Below are positions 1 to 7,916 of a DNA stretch of 39,429 nucleotides, piece after piece. The position numbers and the translations under genes are program-made. The stretch is from Paracoccaceae bacterium. Its GTDB lineage: Bacteria > Pseudomonadota > Alphaproteobacteria > Rhodobacterales > Rhodobacteraceae. The notes below the pieces were generated by a model. That model had not been told where the DNA came from. It worked only from the letters and a program-made list of their open reading frames with translations, and did not search any database. The DNA lies in assembly GCA_024642725.1 (NCBI GenBank), contig JAHEAO010000028.1, forward strand, positions 1 through 39,429, written 5' to 3'. How positions within the stretch are numbered: position 1 is the stretch's first letter; every line of letters begins with the position of its first letter.

Positions 1-2050
1 CTGCAATCGGTTGGAATTCCCCGAACCCGGTCGCCGCCAGCCGGTCCGCCGGGAACCCAAGATCGTCGGTCATGAACCGAACCACAGCCAATGCCCGCGC
101 CTGCGACAATTCCCAGTTATCCCGGTAGCGCCCGGTCCCCGAAAGCGGCGTATTATCGGTATGGCCGTCGACCCGGATCACCCAGTCGATTTCCGGCGGA
201 ATCTTGTCGGACACCTCGTCAAGAATGCGCGCGACCCGCTCGATCTGCACCTTCCCCTCGGCGGCGAGATCGGCAGAGGCCGGCTCGAACAGAACCTCGG
301 ACGAGAACACGAAACGGTCGCCGACGATCTGGACCCCCTCACGGTTGCCCAGAATATCGCGCATCTCGCCAAAGAATTCCGACCGGTAGCGTTCCAGCTG
401 CTTGGCCTCGGCCTCCAGCCGCTTGCGTTCCGCCTCCTCCAGTTCCGCCCGCTTCTTCTGCTCAGCAGCTGCCCGCGCCAGCGCCGTATTCAGATTCGTT
501 CCAAGTGCCTCGATCTGCACCTGCGCCGCCTCATCGCGGGCCGCAGCATCGTCAAGCAGCGCTTGTAGCGATCCCAGCTGCGCCCGCATTGCTGAAAGCT
601 GTTCGTTCAGAACCGTTATCTTTCGCATGCTTTCGGCCGACTTCGCTTCTTCCGCCGCAAGTTCGCGATTCGCGGTCGCCAGCAGCACTGCCCGTTCCTC
701 TGCGCTGCTCAACGTTCTTGCCGCAGTCTGTTCCGCCGCCAGCTTTGCGGCCAGAGCCGCCGCCAGCCGATCCCGCAGGCTGGCCTCGTCGCCAAGATTG
801 TCGCGAAGCGAAGCAGTCTCGGCAAGCGCCTGTGCCAAAGCATCCTCGGCCCGAGCCAGCCGCGTCTCAAGATCGACCTTCGTCGTCGCTGCCGCCGCAG
901 CTTTCGCCTCGGCCTCGGTGCGTCCAGCAAGCGCAGCCGCGAGCGCGGCTTCAAGCTCAGACAGACGCTGGTCCAGCGTACCGCGATCTCCTTCGGCTTG
1001 CTGCAGGCGGGCAACCAGATCCTGCTGCCCTGCCAGAGCCGCCGCAAGCCGTTCATTCAGGTTGCTTTCCGCCGCCTTGGCGGCCGCCAAGAGCGTCAAT
1101 GTTTCTTCTGCATCCCGACGCTTTTCTTCCAGCGCCAACGTCATCGCGGTCAACTCATCCTCGGATGACTTCAGTTTCTCCCGCAGTGCTGCAGCGGCTG
1201 CGGCTTCAGCCAGCCTGACCTTCTCTTCCTCACTCAATGAATTTTGCAGACCGGCGAGCCTTTCTCGCAGCGCCTGAGCTGCCGCCGCTTCAGCCAGACG
1301 CGCAGATTCTTCTTGCGACAGAGTGGCCTTGGCGGCCTCAAGCTGTGAGGTCAGCTCGGTTGTTTCGGTTTCACTTGCTTCAAGACGCGCAAGCGCCGTT
1401 GCAAGGGAGTTTTCCTGCTCTGCCGAAGTTGCCTTCATATCTTCGATCAGCGCCGCAAGAGCCTCCCGACGCGCGGCCGCCAAGCGCGCGGCTTCAGTTT
1501 GTGCATCAATCTCATTGCGCGCCGTTGCGAGCGCCAGTTCCAACTGCTCTTGCTCCGACAACAACCGCGTCTTCTCTGCATCCAACTCCACGACTGTTGC
1601 AGTCAGCGCCTCGCCCTCGGCACGGGCCGAGTCGCGTTCGGCCAATAGCGTCGCCACCTGCGCCTCGAACGAGGTTATCTGCGCGGATTGCTGTGACAAT
1701 TGCTCGGATTGCGCAGCGGACTGCGCCGTCAGCGTCGCGATCAGCGCAAGCTGTTGTTCCGACTGCGCTTGCGCTTCTCCCAGGTTCGCCTGCAGCGAGG
1801 ATATCTGTTCCTCGAGCTGAAAGGTATGCTGTTGTTCCAACCCGAGCGCTTGTGCAAGCGCGTTCATTTCCACGCTGAGGGCATCAAGTTCGTTCTCTTG
1901 ACCAGTAATCGTTTCCCGCAACACGAACTGGACGATCATGAAGATTGTCAGAACGAACATCAAAACCAACAATAGCGCAGTCATCGCATCCACGAAGCCG
2001 GGCCAGATGTTGGCCGACATGCGGTTCACGGATCGGCGCGACAGGGCCAT
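1..2050 (-). CDS. MotB/OmpA-like coiled-coil peptidoglycan-binding protein (C-terminus cut by window edge)
   Basis: The reading frame is open from the ATG at 2050 to the left edge, giving about 683 visible residues without a stop. Residues about 18-44 form one transmembrane helix preceded by FVDAMTALL. Asp21 sits where MotB, ExbD and TolR carry their proton-carrying aspartate. Residues about 50-550 are a long Ala/Glu/Gln/Leu-rich heptad coiled coil. The visible C-terminus is an OmpA-like peptidoglycan-binding domain with the motifs DGHTDNTPL and NWELSQARA near residues 625-650. The inferred role is an inner-membrane anchored rod reaching peptidoglycan, driven by the ExbB-like protein encoded two bases upstream (stop at 2053, start at 2050), so the pair is translationally coupled. 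Rhodobacterales annotations often call this 'peptidoglycan-binding protein'. The partner and topology are clear; the cellular function is unknown. Confidence 0.88.
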   Translation of the reverse strand, partial: MALSRRSVNRMSANIWPGFVDAMTALLLVLMFVLTIFMIVQFVLRETITGQENELDALSVEMNALAQALGLEQQHTFQLEEQISSLQANLGEAQAQSEQQLALIATLTAQSAAQSEQLSQQSAQITSFEAQVATLLAERDSARAEGEALTATVVELDAEKTRLLSEQEQLELALATARNEIDAQTEAARLAAARREALAALIEDMKATSAEQENSLATALARLEASETETTELTSQLEAAKATLSQEESARLAEAAAAQALRERLAGLQNSLSEEEKVRLAEAAAAAALREKLKSSEDELTAMTLALEEKRRDAEETLTLLAAAKAAESNLNERLAAALAGQQDLVARLQQAEGDRGTLDQRLSELEAALAAALAGRTEAEAKAAAAATTKVDLETRLARAEDALAQALAETASLRDNLGDEASLRDRLAAALAAKLAAEQTAARTLSSAEERAVLLATANRELAAEEAKSAESMRKITVLNEQLSAMRAQLGSLQALLDDAAARDEAAQVQIEALGTNLNTALARAAAEQKKRAELEEAERKRLEAEAKQLERYRSEFFGEMRDILGNREGVQIVGDRFVFSSEVLFEPASADLAAEGKVQIERVARILDEVSDKIPPEIDWVIRVDGHTDNTPLSGTGRYRDNWELSQARALAVVRFMTDDLGFPADRLAATGFGEFQPIA
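1172..1339 (-). repeat. Tandem 84-bp (28-residue) repeat within the coiled coil
   Basis: Two adjacent 84-bp units (1256-1339 and 1172-1255) encode 28-residue, four-heptad blocks. Both contain RLAEAAAA followed by ALRE and L. By eye about 17 of 28 residues are identical, while the DNA has drifted at many third positions. This suggests an old in-frame duplication that lengthened the coiled coil by exactly four heptads. Confidence 0.75.
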
Positions 2051-2052
2051 CG

Positions 2053-3246
2053 TCAGCCTTTCCGACTGGGTGCAGCGCCAGAGTCGCGTGCAATCTGGCG
2101 GACGGCCCGCGTCAGCGCGGCAAGGTCGGTCCGAAGGTCTGCAAGACTCTCTTGCCGGCCAGCCGACATTTCCTCGAGGATACGAAGCAGCTGCACGTCG
2201 ATCGAACGAAGTCGCATCCGGCTTTCTGCGTCCACATGCGCGCCTCCACCTCTGTCGCGATCCTCAAGCACCTCGATCAAGCGTTCCTGCCCCTCAGCAA
2301 CACGAGTTAGCGTGGCAGTGGTCTCTTCGGTCCCATCGAGCTTTGCGACCAGCCCTTCTACGCCTTCCGCCAATCTTCCGAGACGTTCGTCAAGTTGCGA
2401 ACGACTGGCATCAGACTGAACGAACAAAGCCTGTAGAGACTCCATCTGCTCTGCCAGGTGTTCCATGAGAACACTGGTTCCACCGTGGTCGAGCGGTCCG
2501 TCACCATCGCCACTGGAGAAGCCCAGTCGTGTTATCGTTGAAAGCCATTCTTCAAGTTCGCGATAGAACCGATTCTGGCCATGGCTTGCAAAGAGCTCGA
2601 GCAGTCCAACGACCAGAGACCCCGCAAGCCCCAGCAGCGAAGACCCGAAAGCCACGCCCATCCCGCCCAATTGCTTTTCGAGCCCAGTCATCAGGCGGGC
2701 GAAAATCTCCATGCTGCCTTCGCCATCATGCGGTGCAAGCGACCGGATCGTTTCGACAACCGCAGGGACAGTGGTCGCAAGACCGTAGAAGGTCCCCAGA
2801 AGCCCGAGGAATATCAGCAGGCTGGTCAGGTAGCGCGTGATATCCCGCGCTTCGTCAATACGTGTAGCAACCGAGTCGAGGATCGAGCGCGCCGATGTCG
2901 AACTCATTTGCATCTTGGCGCCACGGGTCCGCAGAAGTGCCGCCAGTGGCGCAAGAAGGCGCGGAGCTTTGACCATTTCGTGCCCCGGTCGACCAGCCGC
3001 GAAACCTTCGATCCAGCTGACGGAACTGATCAGCTGCAGTACCTGCCAGAAGCAGGCAACGACGCCGATGACGAAGACCAAAAGGATGAATCCATTTAGA
3101 AATGGATTGGCGAGAAAGACGGGAGCAACGCGCGGGAAAGCGACATAAGCTCCGAAACTAACAAGCGCCAAAACGATCAGCATCACGCTGATCTGGCGGA
3201 CAGGTTGGGCAAAGAATGACTCGGCCTCGCGATCCGGCTGGTCCAT
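2053..3246 (-). CDS. MotA/TolQ/ExbB-family proton channel protein
   Basis: This 397-residue inner-membrane protein has hydrophobic segments at about 20-37, 50-72, 140-160 and 196-220. The last two carry the small-residue-rich pattern of the TolQ/ExbB/MotA channel core (LLGTFYGLATT; GVAFGSSLLGLAGS). The C-terminal 170 residues are a soluble, mostly helical tail, longer than in classical ExbB or TolQ. The family forms proton-conducting stators with an ExbD/TolR/MotB-type partner, and that partner is encoded immediately downstream. I chose the ATG at 3246 because AGGAA lies 8 bases upstream and the protein then begins just before TM1. An in-frame start further upstream would add 43 residues with no family character. 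Family assignment is firm; the energised process is not known. Confidence 0.88.
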   Translation of the reverse strand: MDQPDREAESFFAQPVRQISVMLIVLALVSFGAYVAFPRVAPVFLANPFLNGFILLVFVIGVVACFWQVLQLISSVSWIEGFAAGRPGHEMVKAPRLLAPLAALLRTRGAKMQMSSTSARSILDSVATRIDEARDITRYLTSLLIFLGLLGTFYGLATTVPAVVETIRSLAPHDGEGSMEIFARLMTGLEKQLGGMGVAFGSSLLGLAGSLVVGLLELFASHGQNRFYRELEEWLSTITRLGFSSGDGDGPLDHGGTSVLMEHLAEQMESLQALFVQSDASRSQLDERLGRLAEGVEGLVAKLDGTEETTATLTRVAEGQERLIEVLEDRDRGGGAHVDAESRMRLRSIDVQLLRILEEMSAGRQESLADLRTDLAALTRAVRQIARDSGAAPSRKG

Positions 3247-3319
3247 CTGGACATTTCCTGACGCTATTGTTCTTTTCGGGAGGATAGGGCCCAATGCTGC
3301 GACTGCCAACAGGCGATTG

Positions 3320-3865
3320 TCAGAGGCCGGCCTCGATTTCGCGAACCCGGCGCGCCAACCAATCAAGTTCGGCATCGCGAATTCCCAGTTCGGCCAAATG
3401 TTCGGCAGTATTGTAAAGGTATTCCGTGTTCGGTCCTCGCCCCCCTACGGAGCGCGCGATGATGCCGGCTTGTTCTTCGAGCGGCAGGTCTCCGCAATAC
3501 TGCACGTGATCCGTATCGACGACAAATGTCACCGCCTCGACCTGCCGCCCGTCGTTCAACTCGACCCGCTGAGAGAGTTCCAGATATGCCGACGAAACCA
3601 ACTCCCGTTCCCGCAAATACTCAATCGTGTCGTCCTCGCTGCCAGATTTCACCCGCAGGACAATCCCTTCGCAACTTGCTCCGGCGACGGGATCGAGCGC
3701 AAGCACAAGGCCTGGCACTTCGGGAGTCCCCCGATGATGGATTGAACGCATACAGAAGGAACGCGAAAAGCCATCCAAACGTGCAATCGCTCTTTCATCA
3801 AAGGCAAATCCCGGGTTCCACATCAGCGACCCGTAGCCGAATACCCACAAAGGCGTGTTTGCCAT
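3320..3865 (-). CDS. Gamma-glutamylcyclotransferase, ChaC type
   Basis: This 181-residue protein starts with LWVFGYGSLMWNPGF, the glycine-rich substrate-binding loop of the ChaC/GCT(1) family. It continues with RSIHHRGTPEVPGLVLAL and a GxxRSVGxRGPNxEYL segment typical of ChaC. ChaC enzymes cleave glutathione to 5-oxoproline and Cys-Gly in the cytosol. A glutamate late in the fold (within the ELVSSAYLE region) is a candidate catalytic residue, by family analogy only. The ATG at 3865 is preceded by AGAGGA at 8 bases; an upstream in-frame ATG would add 24 residues unlike the family. The gene is divergent from the DUF2125 gene (64-base gap) and lies 73 bases upstream of the ExbB-like gene on the same strand, so co-transcription with the stator pair is possible. 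Confidence 0.92.
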   Translation of the reverse strand: MANTPLWVFGYGSLMWNPGFAFDERAIARLDGFSRSFCMRSIHHRGTPEVPGLVLALDPVAGASCEGIVLRVKSGSEDDTIEYLRERELVSSAYLELSQRVELNDGRQVEAVTFVVDTDHVQYCGDLPLEEQAGIIARSVGGRGPNTEYLYNTAEHLAELGIRDAELDWLARRVREIEAGL

Positions 3866-3929
3866 CCCTATGGTCCTCTGGTTGCGTGGCCTATAAACAC
3901 CAGCAGTATGACAGGCGAAAGGGGCCAGC

Positions 3930-4931
3930 ATGCGCAAATTGCTGATTGTGGTACTTGCTGCGGCGATTGGCTGGGGCGGCTATTGGTTCATCGCAAAAGC
4001 CGCAGTCGAATCCGGCCTCAAGACTTGGATCGATGAACGGCGAACGGAAGGATGGGCTGCTGACTATGCTTCACTCGAAACCAAGGGATTTCCGAGCCGC
4101 TTCGACACGACGATCATCGATCTTCAACTCGCAGATCCAGAGACCGGGGTCGCCTGGACTACGCCATTTTTTCAAATACTCGCACTGTCGTATCGACCAA
4201 ACCACGTGATTGCCGTCTGGCCGAAGGAACAGACAATCGCGACGCCGCTGCAAAAGACGACCTTGGTCACCGATACCATGCGCGCCTCCGTCGTATTGAA
4301 ACCAGGAACATCACTTGAACTTGATCGAGCAATTTTTGAGCTGGATAATCTGAAACTCGCTTCGACCGATGGCTGGACCGCCAGCATCGACAAAGGTAGC
4401 CTAGCGTCGCGCCTGTCCGTAGGCAAAATCAACACCCACGACGTCGCAGTTGATGCAACGGGCTTTCATCCCTCCCGCGACTTGCTGGACTTGCTCGATC
4501 CTGCCGGGACGCTGCCAGACGTTTTTGAACGGTTGCACATCGAAACAACCGTAGCGTTTGATGCGCCATGGGACCGTTATGCGATCGAAGATCGTCGGCC
4601 GCAGGTGACAACCTTCAGCCTAAACAAGCTTGACGCGCGATGGGGCAAGATGGACTTGCAGGCAGCGGGCGAGTTTGACGTCGACGCGGCCGGAAATCCC
4701 ACCGGCCGCATCACTATCAGGGCAAAGAACTGGCGCGAAATGCTGCAACTCACGGTTGCCAGTGGTCTTATTCCCAGCGGCCTCGCGCCGACCATCGAGC
4801 GCGCCCTAGAACTGCTCGCCGAAATGTCCGGAAACCCCGAGACGCTGGACGCGCCACTGACGTTCCAAGAAGGGCGGATGTCTTTTGGCCCCATCCCGCT
4901 CGGCGCCTCACCGCGCATCGTGATCCGTTGA
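3930..4931 (+). CDS. DUF2125 domain-containing protein
   Basis: This 333-residue protein has an N-terminal hydrophobic segment at residues 4-22 (signal anchor or uncleaved signal peptide) followed by a long beta-rich periplasmic-type domain. The start (RKLLIVVLAAAIGWGGYWF), the GWAADYASLETKGFPSRFDTTI segment and the overall length match the DUF2125 family of alphaproteobacteria, whose function is not established. The periplasmic beta-strand repeats loosely resemble AsmA-like or lipid-handling proteins, but that is only an impression. The ATG has AGGGG 6-7 bases upstream. Its stop overlaps the start of the downstream glycosylase gene (TGATG), so the two are co-translated, although their products should act in different compartments. 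Confidence 0.85.
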   Translation: MRKLLIVVLAAAIGWGGYWFIAKAAVESGLKTWIDERRTEGWAADYASLETKGFPSRFDTTIIDLQLADPETGVAWTTPFFQILALSYRPNHVIAVWPKEQTIATPLQKTTLVTDTMRASVVLKPGTSLELDRAIFELDNLKLASTDGWTASIDKGSLASRLSVGKINTHDVAVDATGFHPSRDLLDLLDPAGTLPDVFERLHIETTVAFDAPWDRYAIEDRRPQVTTFSLNKLDARWGKMDLQAAGEFDVDAAGNPTGRITIRAKNWREMLQLTVASGLIPSGLAPTIERALELLAEMSGNPETLDAPLTFQEGRMSFGPIPLGASPRIVIR

Positions 4932-6133
4932 TGGTCGCGTATCCCGTCCTTTCGAACAGCGCGGCACGACGGATCTTCCTTGACCGCCATGGCCTGGTCG
5001 AAGCACCGACCGGCCCCTCGAGGGGGGGCGATCTGCTGGACGTCATCAACCGGCTGGGCTTTGTCCAGGTCGACAGCATCAACACGGTCGAACGTGCTCA
5101 CCACATGATCCTTCATGCGCGCCGTACCAGCTATCGCCCTTCCCATTTGCGGCCTTTGCTCGAACGCGACCGATCCCTATTCGAACACTGGACCCATGAT
5201 GCGGCAATCATTCCAACTTCATTCTACCCACATTGGCGACTTCGATTTGACCGTGACTCCGAAGCGTTGAAAGCCCGGTGGAAGAACTGGCGACGCGACG
5301 GCTTCGAAGATCGGTTCGAGAAGGTGCTTCAGCAAATCCGGCAACATGGGCCTGCCGGATCCTCTGATGTTGGTGAGGGCGAGGCGCGCGGGTCAGGCGG
5401 TTGGTGGGACTGGCATCCTTCGAAAACTGCCTTGGAATATCTGTGGCGTAGCGGTCAGCTATGTGTGACCCGCCGTGATGCCTTCCGCAAAGTTTATGAT
5501 CTGGCAGAAAACGTTCTTCCAGACGAAGCGCTTGGCCATCGGCCGACGCCAGAGGAAACCATCGACTGGGCTTGCTCTGCCGCGCTTGACCGGCTTGGCT
5601 TTGCCACAGCTGGCGAAATTGCCGCTTTCTGGGCCAAAACTACCCCTGCCGAAGCGCGCAATTGGTGCGACCAGCAACTTGCATTGAGAAAAATAGTGGA
5701 ACTTGACGTCATCGGGGCGGATGAGACGCGCCGCCGAGCCTATGCGCGCCCCGATTTGCCAGAGTTTTCCGACCTGCCTCCGCCTCCCGGCATGATCCGC
5801 ATTCTCAGCCCGTTCGATCCCGCTCTGCGCGACCGAAAGCGCGCTGAGCGGTTGTTCGGCTTCAACTATCGAATTGAGGTCTTCGTCCCCGCGGCAAAGC
5901 GGAAATATGGCTATTATGTATTCCCGATCCTCGAAGGCGACAGGCTGATTGGCCGGATTGACATGAAATGCAATCGCCCTGCGGGCCTTCTCAACGTTGC
6001 CGCTTTTTGGCCGGAGGACGGAGTAAAACTTGGCAAGGACCGCCTTCGAAGACTGTTATCTGCACTTGAGCGAACAGCACGATTTGCAGGTATGGATCGT
6101 GTTGCGTTCATCGATGGCTGGCAGCGCGACTAG
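4931..6133 (+). CDS. Winged-helix DNA glycosylase, YcaQ/AlkX-like
   Basis: This 400-residue protein belongs to the winged-helix HTH_42 (DUF1006) family. E. coli YcaQ (AlkX), a family member, is a DNA glycosylase that unhooks interstrand crosslinks. Residues 46-48 read Gln-Val-Asp within LGFVQVDSINTVERAHH, matching the Q-hydrophobic-D catalytic motif described for the YcaQ branch rather than the QxQ of AlkZ. Other family landmarks are LFEHWTHDAAIIP and the C-terminal LSPFDPALRDRKRAERLFGFNY and PAKRKYGYYVFPIL segments. The start is the ATG overlapping the DUF2125 stop by one base. The stop shares CTAG with the convergent extensin-like gene. Family is confident; crosslink specificity is inferred from the motif. 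Confidence 0.88.
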   Translation: MVAYPVLSNSAARRIFLDRHGLVEAPTGPSRGGDLLDVINRLGFVQVDSINTVERAHHMILHARRTSYRPSHLRPLLERDRSLFEHWTHDAAIIPTSFYPHWRLRFDRDSEALKARWKNWRRDGFEDRFEKVLQQIRQHGPAGSSDVGEGEARGSGGWWDWHPSKTALEYLWRSGQLCVTRRDAFRKVYDLAENVLPDEALGHRPTPEETIDWACSAALDRLGFATAGEIAAFWAKTTPAEARNWCDQQLALRKIVELDVIGADETRRRAYARPDLPEFSDLPPPPGMIRILSPFDPALRDRKRAERLFGFNYRIEVFVPAAKRKYGYYVFPILEGDRLIGRIDMKCNRPAGLLNVAAFWPEDGVKLGKDRLRRLLSALERTARFAGMDRVAFIDGWQRD

Positions 6134-6999
6134 CGGCAGTAGCTCCCGCTGCGATATCTGGCCGTGTCGAAATGAAAATGGTCTTTGTGAAACCTGTTCG
6201 CGTCGGGTCCAAGAACCGTTCCAAACGGACCGCATGCCGATTGATGCATGGCCCGGAGAACCTTTCCCTGTGTGGCGTCGCCCCAGCCACTGGCAACTGA
6301 CATCGACGCGCCGTTTTTGAGCAAGATCGCTGAAATATCGATTGCACGACCTCTGCCATGCTCGGAAATCTTTGCCCCCTTCTGATTGTTGCGGCTTCGG
6401 CAAGCATAGTGCGCCGCGACCTTCAAGCCCGCCACGCCGCCGCCCAGCCGCCCGACGCTTGGTCTTACGCCCTTGACCACCCAGGTGTTCAACGCCTGCG
6501 CCGTCGCACAGTCCATGATCGACGGAGTTGTCAACACGGCACCGTCGACGGAGGCCACCCTAACGGGGTTGTCAATTCCACAACCGTTGATCCTGCTTGG
6601 AATTGGCGCAAGAGTGACCCCCTTGATACCTGGTATGCCGCAAAGCGATCCGGCCTTACCTTCGGTAATGACCTGCGCGGGCTGGGTCCTGACCGCGGCG
6701 GCTTTGACAACATCCGGGCGTTTCAGGCCTTCCGGCCGAACCATGGGGCGCAGCGATCTGTGAACGATGGAACCACTGCTTGCGAGCGTGACCTTTTCGG
6801 GAGCCTCCGCAGTCAAATCGGGACGAGCTGGTGGCCGAAGCAGGTCCGGCGCTCTACGCGTGACCTCCGCATCTGGCGTTTCTGCCGCCTCGGGCCGCTC
6901 CATTGGTCGTAGCGAGGATTCGGGGGCTTCTGCCCAGCTGCTTTGCGCAGTCAGAGAGATCGTGAACAGAACCAGCATTGCGAAACAGAGGCGGGTCAT
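6130..6999 (-). CDS. Extensin-like C-terminal domain protein (putative peptidoglycan peptidase fold)
   Basis: This 289-residue protein has a Sec signal peptide of about 23 residues (cleavage near SWA/EA). A Pro/Arg-rich linker (about 25-100) contains the repeated motif SLRPMxRPE at 29-37 and 82-90. The extensin-like C-terminal domain spans about 115-289. The domain carries HGRGRAIDI (His214, Asp221) and DHFHFD (His274, His276), a zinc-type arrangement seen in D-Ala-D-Ala carboxypeptidase/LAS-like folds, plus paired cysteines. The likely location is the periplasm, acting on or near the cell wall; the activity is unproven. Its start overlaps the prephenate dehydrogenase stop (ATGA), so it is the last gene of the hisC operon although unrelated in pathway. 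Confidence 0.88.
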   Translation of the reverse strand: MTRLCFAMLVLFTISLTAQSSWAEAPESSLRPMERPEAAETPDAEVTRRAPDLLRPPARPDLTAEAPEKVTLASSGSIVHRSLRPMVRPEGLKRPDVVKAAAVRTQPAQVITEGKAGSLCGIPGIKGVTLAPIPSRINGCGIDNPVRVASVDGAVLTTPSIMDCATAQALNTWVVKGVRPSVGRLGGGVAGLKVAAHYACRSRNNQKGAKISEHGRGRAIDISAILLKNGASMSVASGWGDATQGKVLRAMHQSACGPFGTVLGPDANRFHKDHFHFDTARYRSGSYCR

Positions 7000-7916
7000 G
7001 GCTTCTTTCCCCCGCGACCAAAATCGGGCGCGGCGGTGTCCTGCCCCGCCTCGATAATCCCTCGACGGATAGCGCGGGTACGAGTGAAGTAATTAAACAG
7101 ATGGTCCCCATCGCCGCGGCGGATCGCCCGTTGCAGCGCGAAAAGCTCTTCTGTGAAACGCCCGAGTATCTCCAGGGTCGCGTCCTTGTTGTTCAGGAAG
7201 ACGTCCCGCCACATGGTGGGGTCCGAAGCCGCAATTCTTGTGAAATCCCGGAAACCGGCGGCTGAGTATTTGATGACCTCACTGTCTGTCACGCGACGCA
7301 AATCGTCGGCCACGCCCACCATTGTATAGGCGATGAGATGGGGTGCGTGGCTTGTAACGGCCAGCACAAGGTCATGGTGATCCGCATCCATGACATCAAC
7401 ATTCGCGCCCATGGCTTCCCAGAACCGCCGCAGCCTTTCCTGCGCTTCCGGGTCCGTCCCCTCCAGGGGCACCAGCAAACACCAACGGTTTTCGAAGAGC
7501 TCGGCAAAACCCGATCGCGGACCGGAATGTTCTGTTCCAGCCAGCGGGTGGCCGGGAATGAAATGGACGTCCTTTGGCAAATGCGGCGCGACGGCATCGA
7601 TCACCGCGCGTTTGACCGACCCTACATCGGTGACCGTTGCACCTGGTTTCAGATGCGGGCGGATCGCTGCGGCAACTCCTTCCATTGCGCCGACCGGGAT
7701 CGCAAGCACGATCAGGTCGGCATCCTTGACGGCGTCGACAAGAGTATCGGCAACGGTATCGCAAAGTCCGATCTGACGCGCCACATCGCGGGTCTCTTCC
7801 GAGCGGGCATATCCAACGACCTCTTTCGCCAACCCACCGCGCTTCATCGCCCAGAACATCGAAGACGCAATTAGCCCCAGCCCGATCAACGCAACACGAT
7901 CGTAGATCACAGTCAT
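6996..7916 (-). CDS. tyrA: Prephenate/arogenate dehydrogenase family protein
   Basis: This 306-residue cytosolic enzyme of the TyrA family oxidatively decarboxylates prephenate or arogenate in tyrosine synthesis. An N-terminal Rossmann domain has GLGLIASS at 12-19, and the family motifs [12 protein letters not shown] (122-133) and SHAPHL (189-194, with the catalytic-type histidine) are present. There is no chorismate mutase fusion and no ACT domain, and the length is typical of the short single-domain type. The last position of the dinucleotide loop is Ala rather than Gly. The gene overlaps hisC upstream and the extensin gene downstream, each by ATGA. HisC-type aminotransferases can also transaminate aromatic precursors, so the pairing fits tyrosine/phenylalanine synthesis. 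Prephenate versus arogenate preference cannot be read from the sequence. Confidence 0.93.
   Translation of the reverse strand: MTVIYDRVALIGLGLIASSMFWAMKRGGLAKEVVGYARSEETRDVARQIGLCDTVADTLVDAVKDADLIVLAIPVGAMEGVAAAIRPHLKPGATVTDVGSVKRAVIDAVAPHLPKDVHFIPGHPLAGTEHSGPRSGFAELFENRWCLLVPLEGTDPEAQERLRRFWEAMGANVDVMDADHHDLVLAVTSHAPHLIAYTMVGVADDLRRVTDSEVIKYSAAGFRDFTRIAASDPTMWRDVFLNNKDATLEILGRFTEELFALQRAIRRGDGDHLFNYFTRTRAIRRGIIEAGQDTAAPDFGRGGKKP

Noticed and set aside
402-1277. A 291-codon Ala/Ser-rich plus-strand frame opposite the coiled-coil gene
   Set aside because: Its low-complexity composition is the direct consequence of the repeated Ala/Glu/Leu codons on the other strand.
3247-3375. 43-residue N-terminal extension of the ExbB-like protein
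   Set aside because: It has no family similarity, and a good ribosome binding site supports the ATG at 3246.
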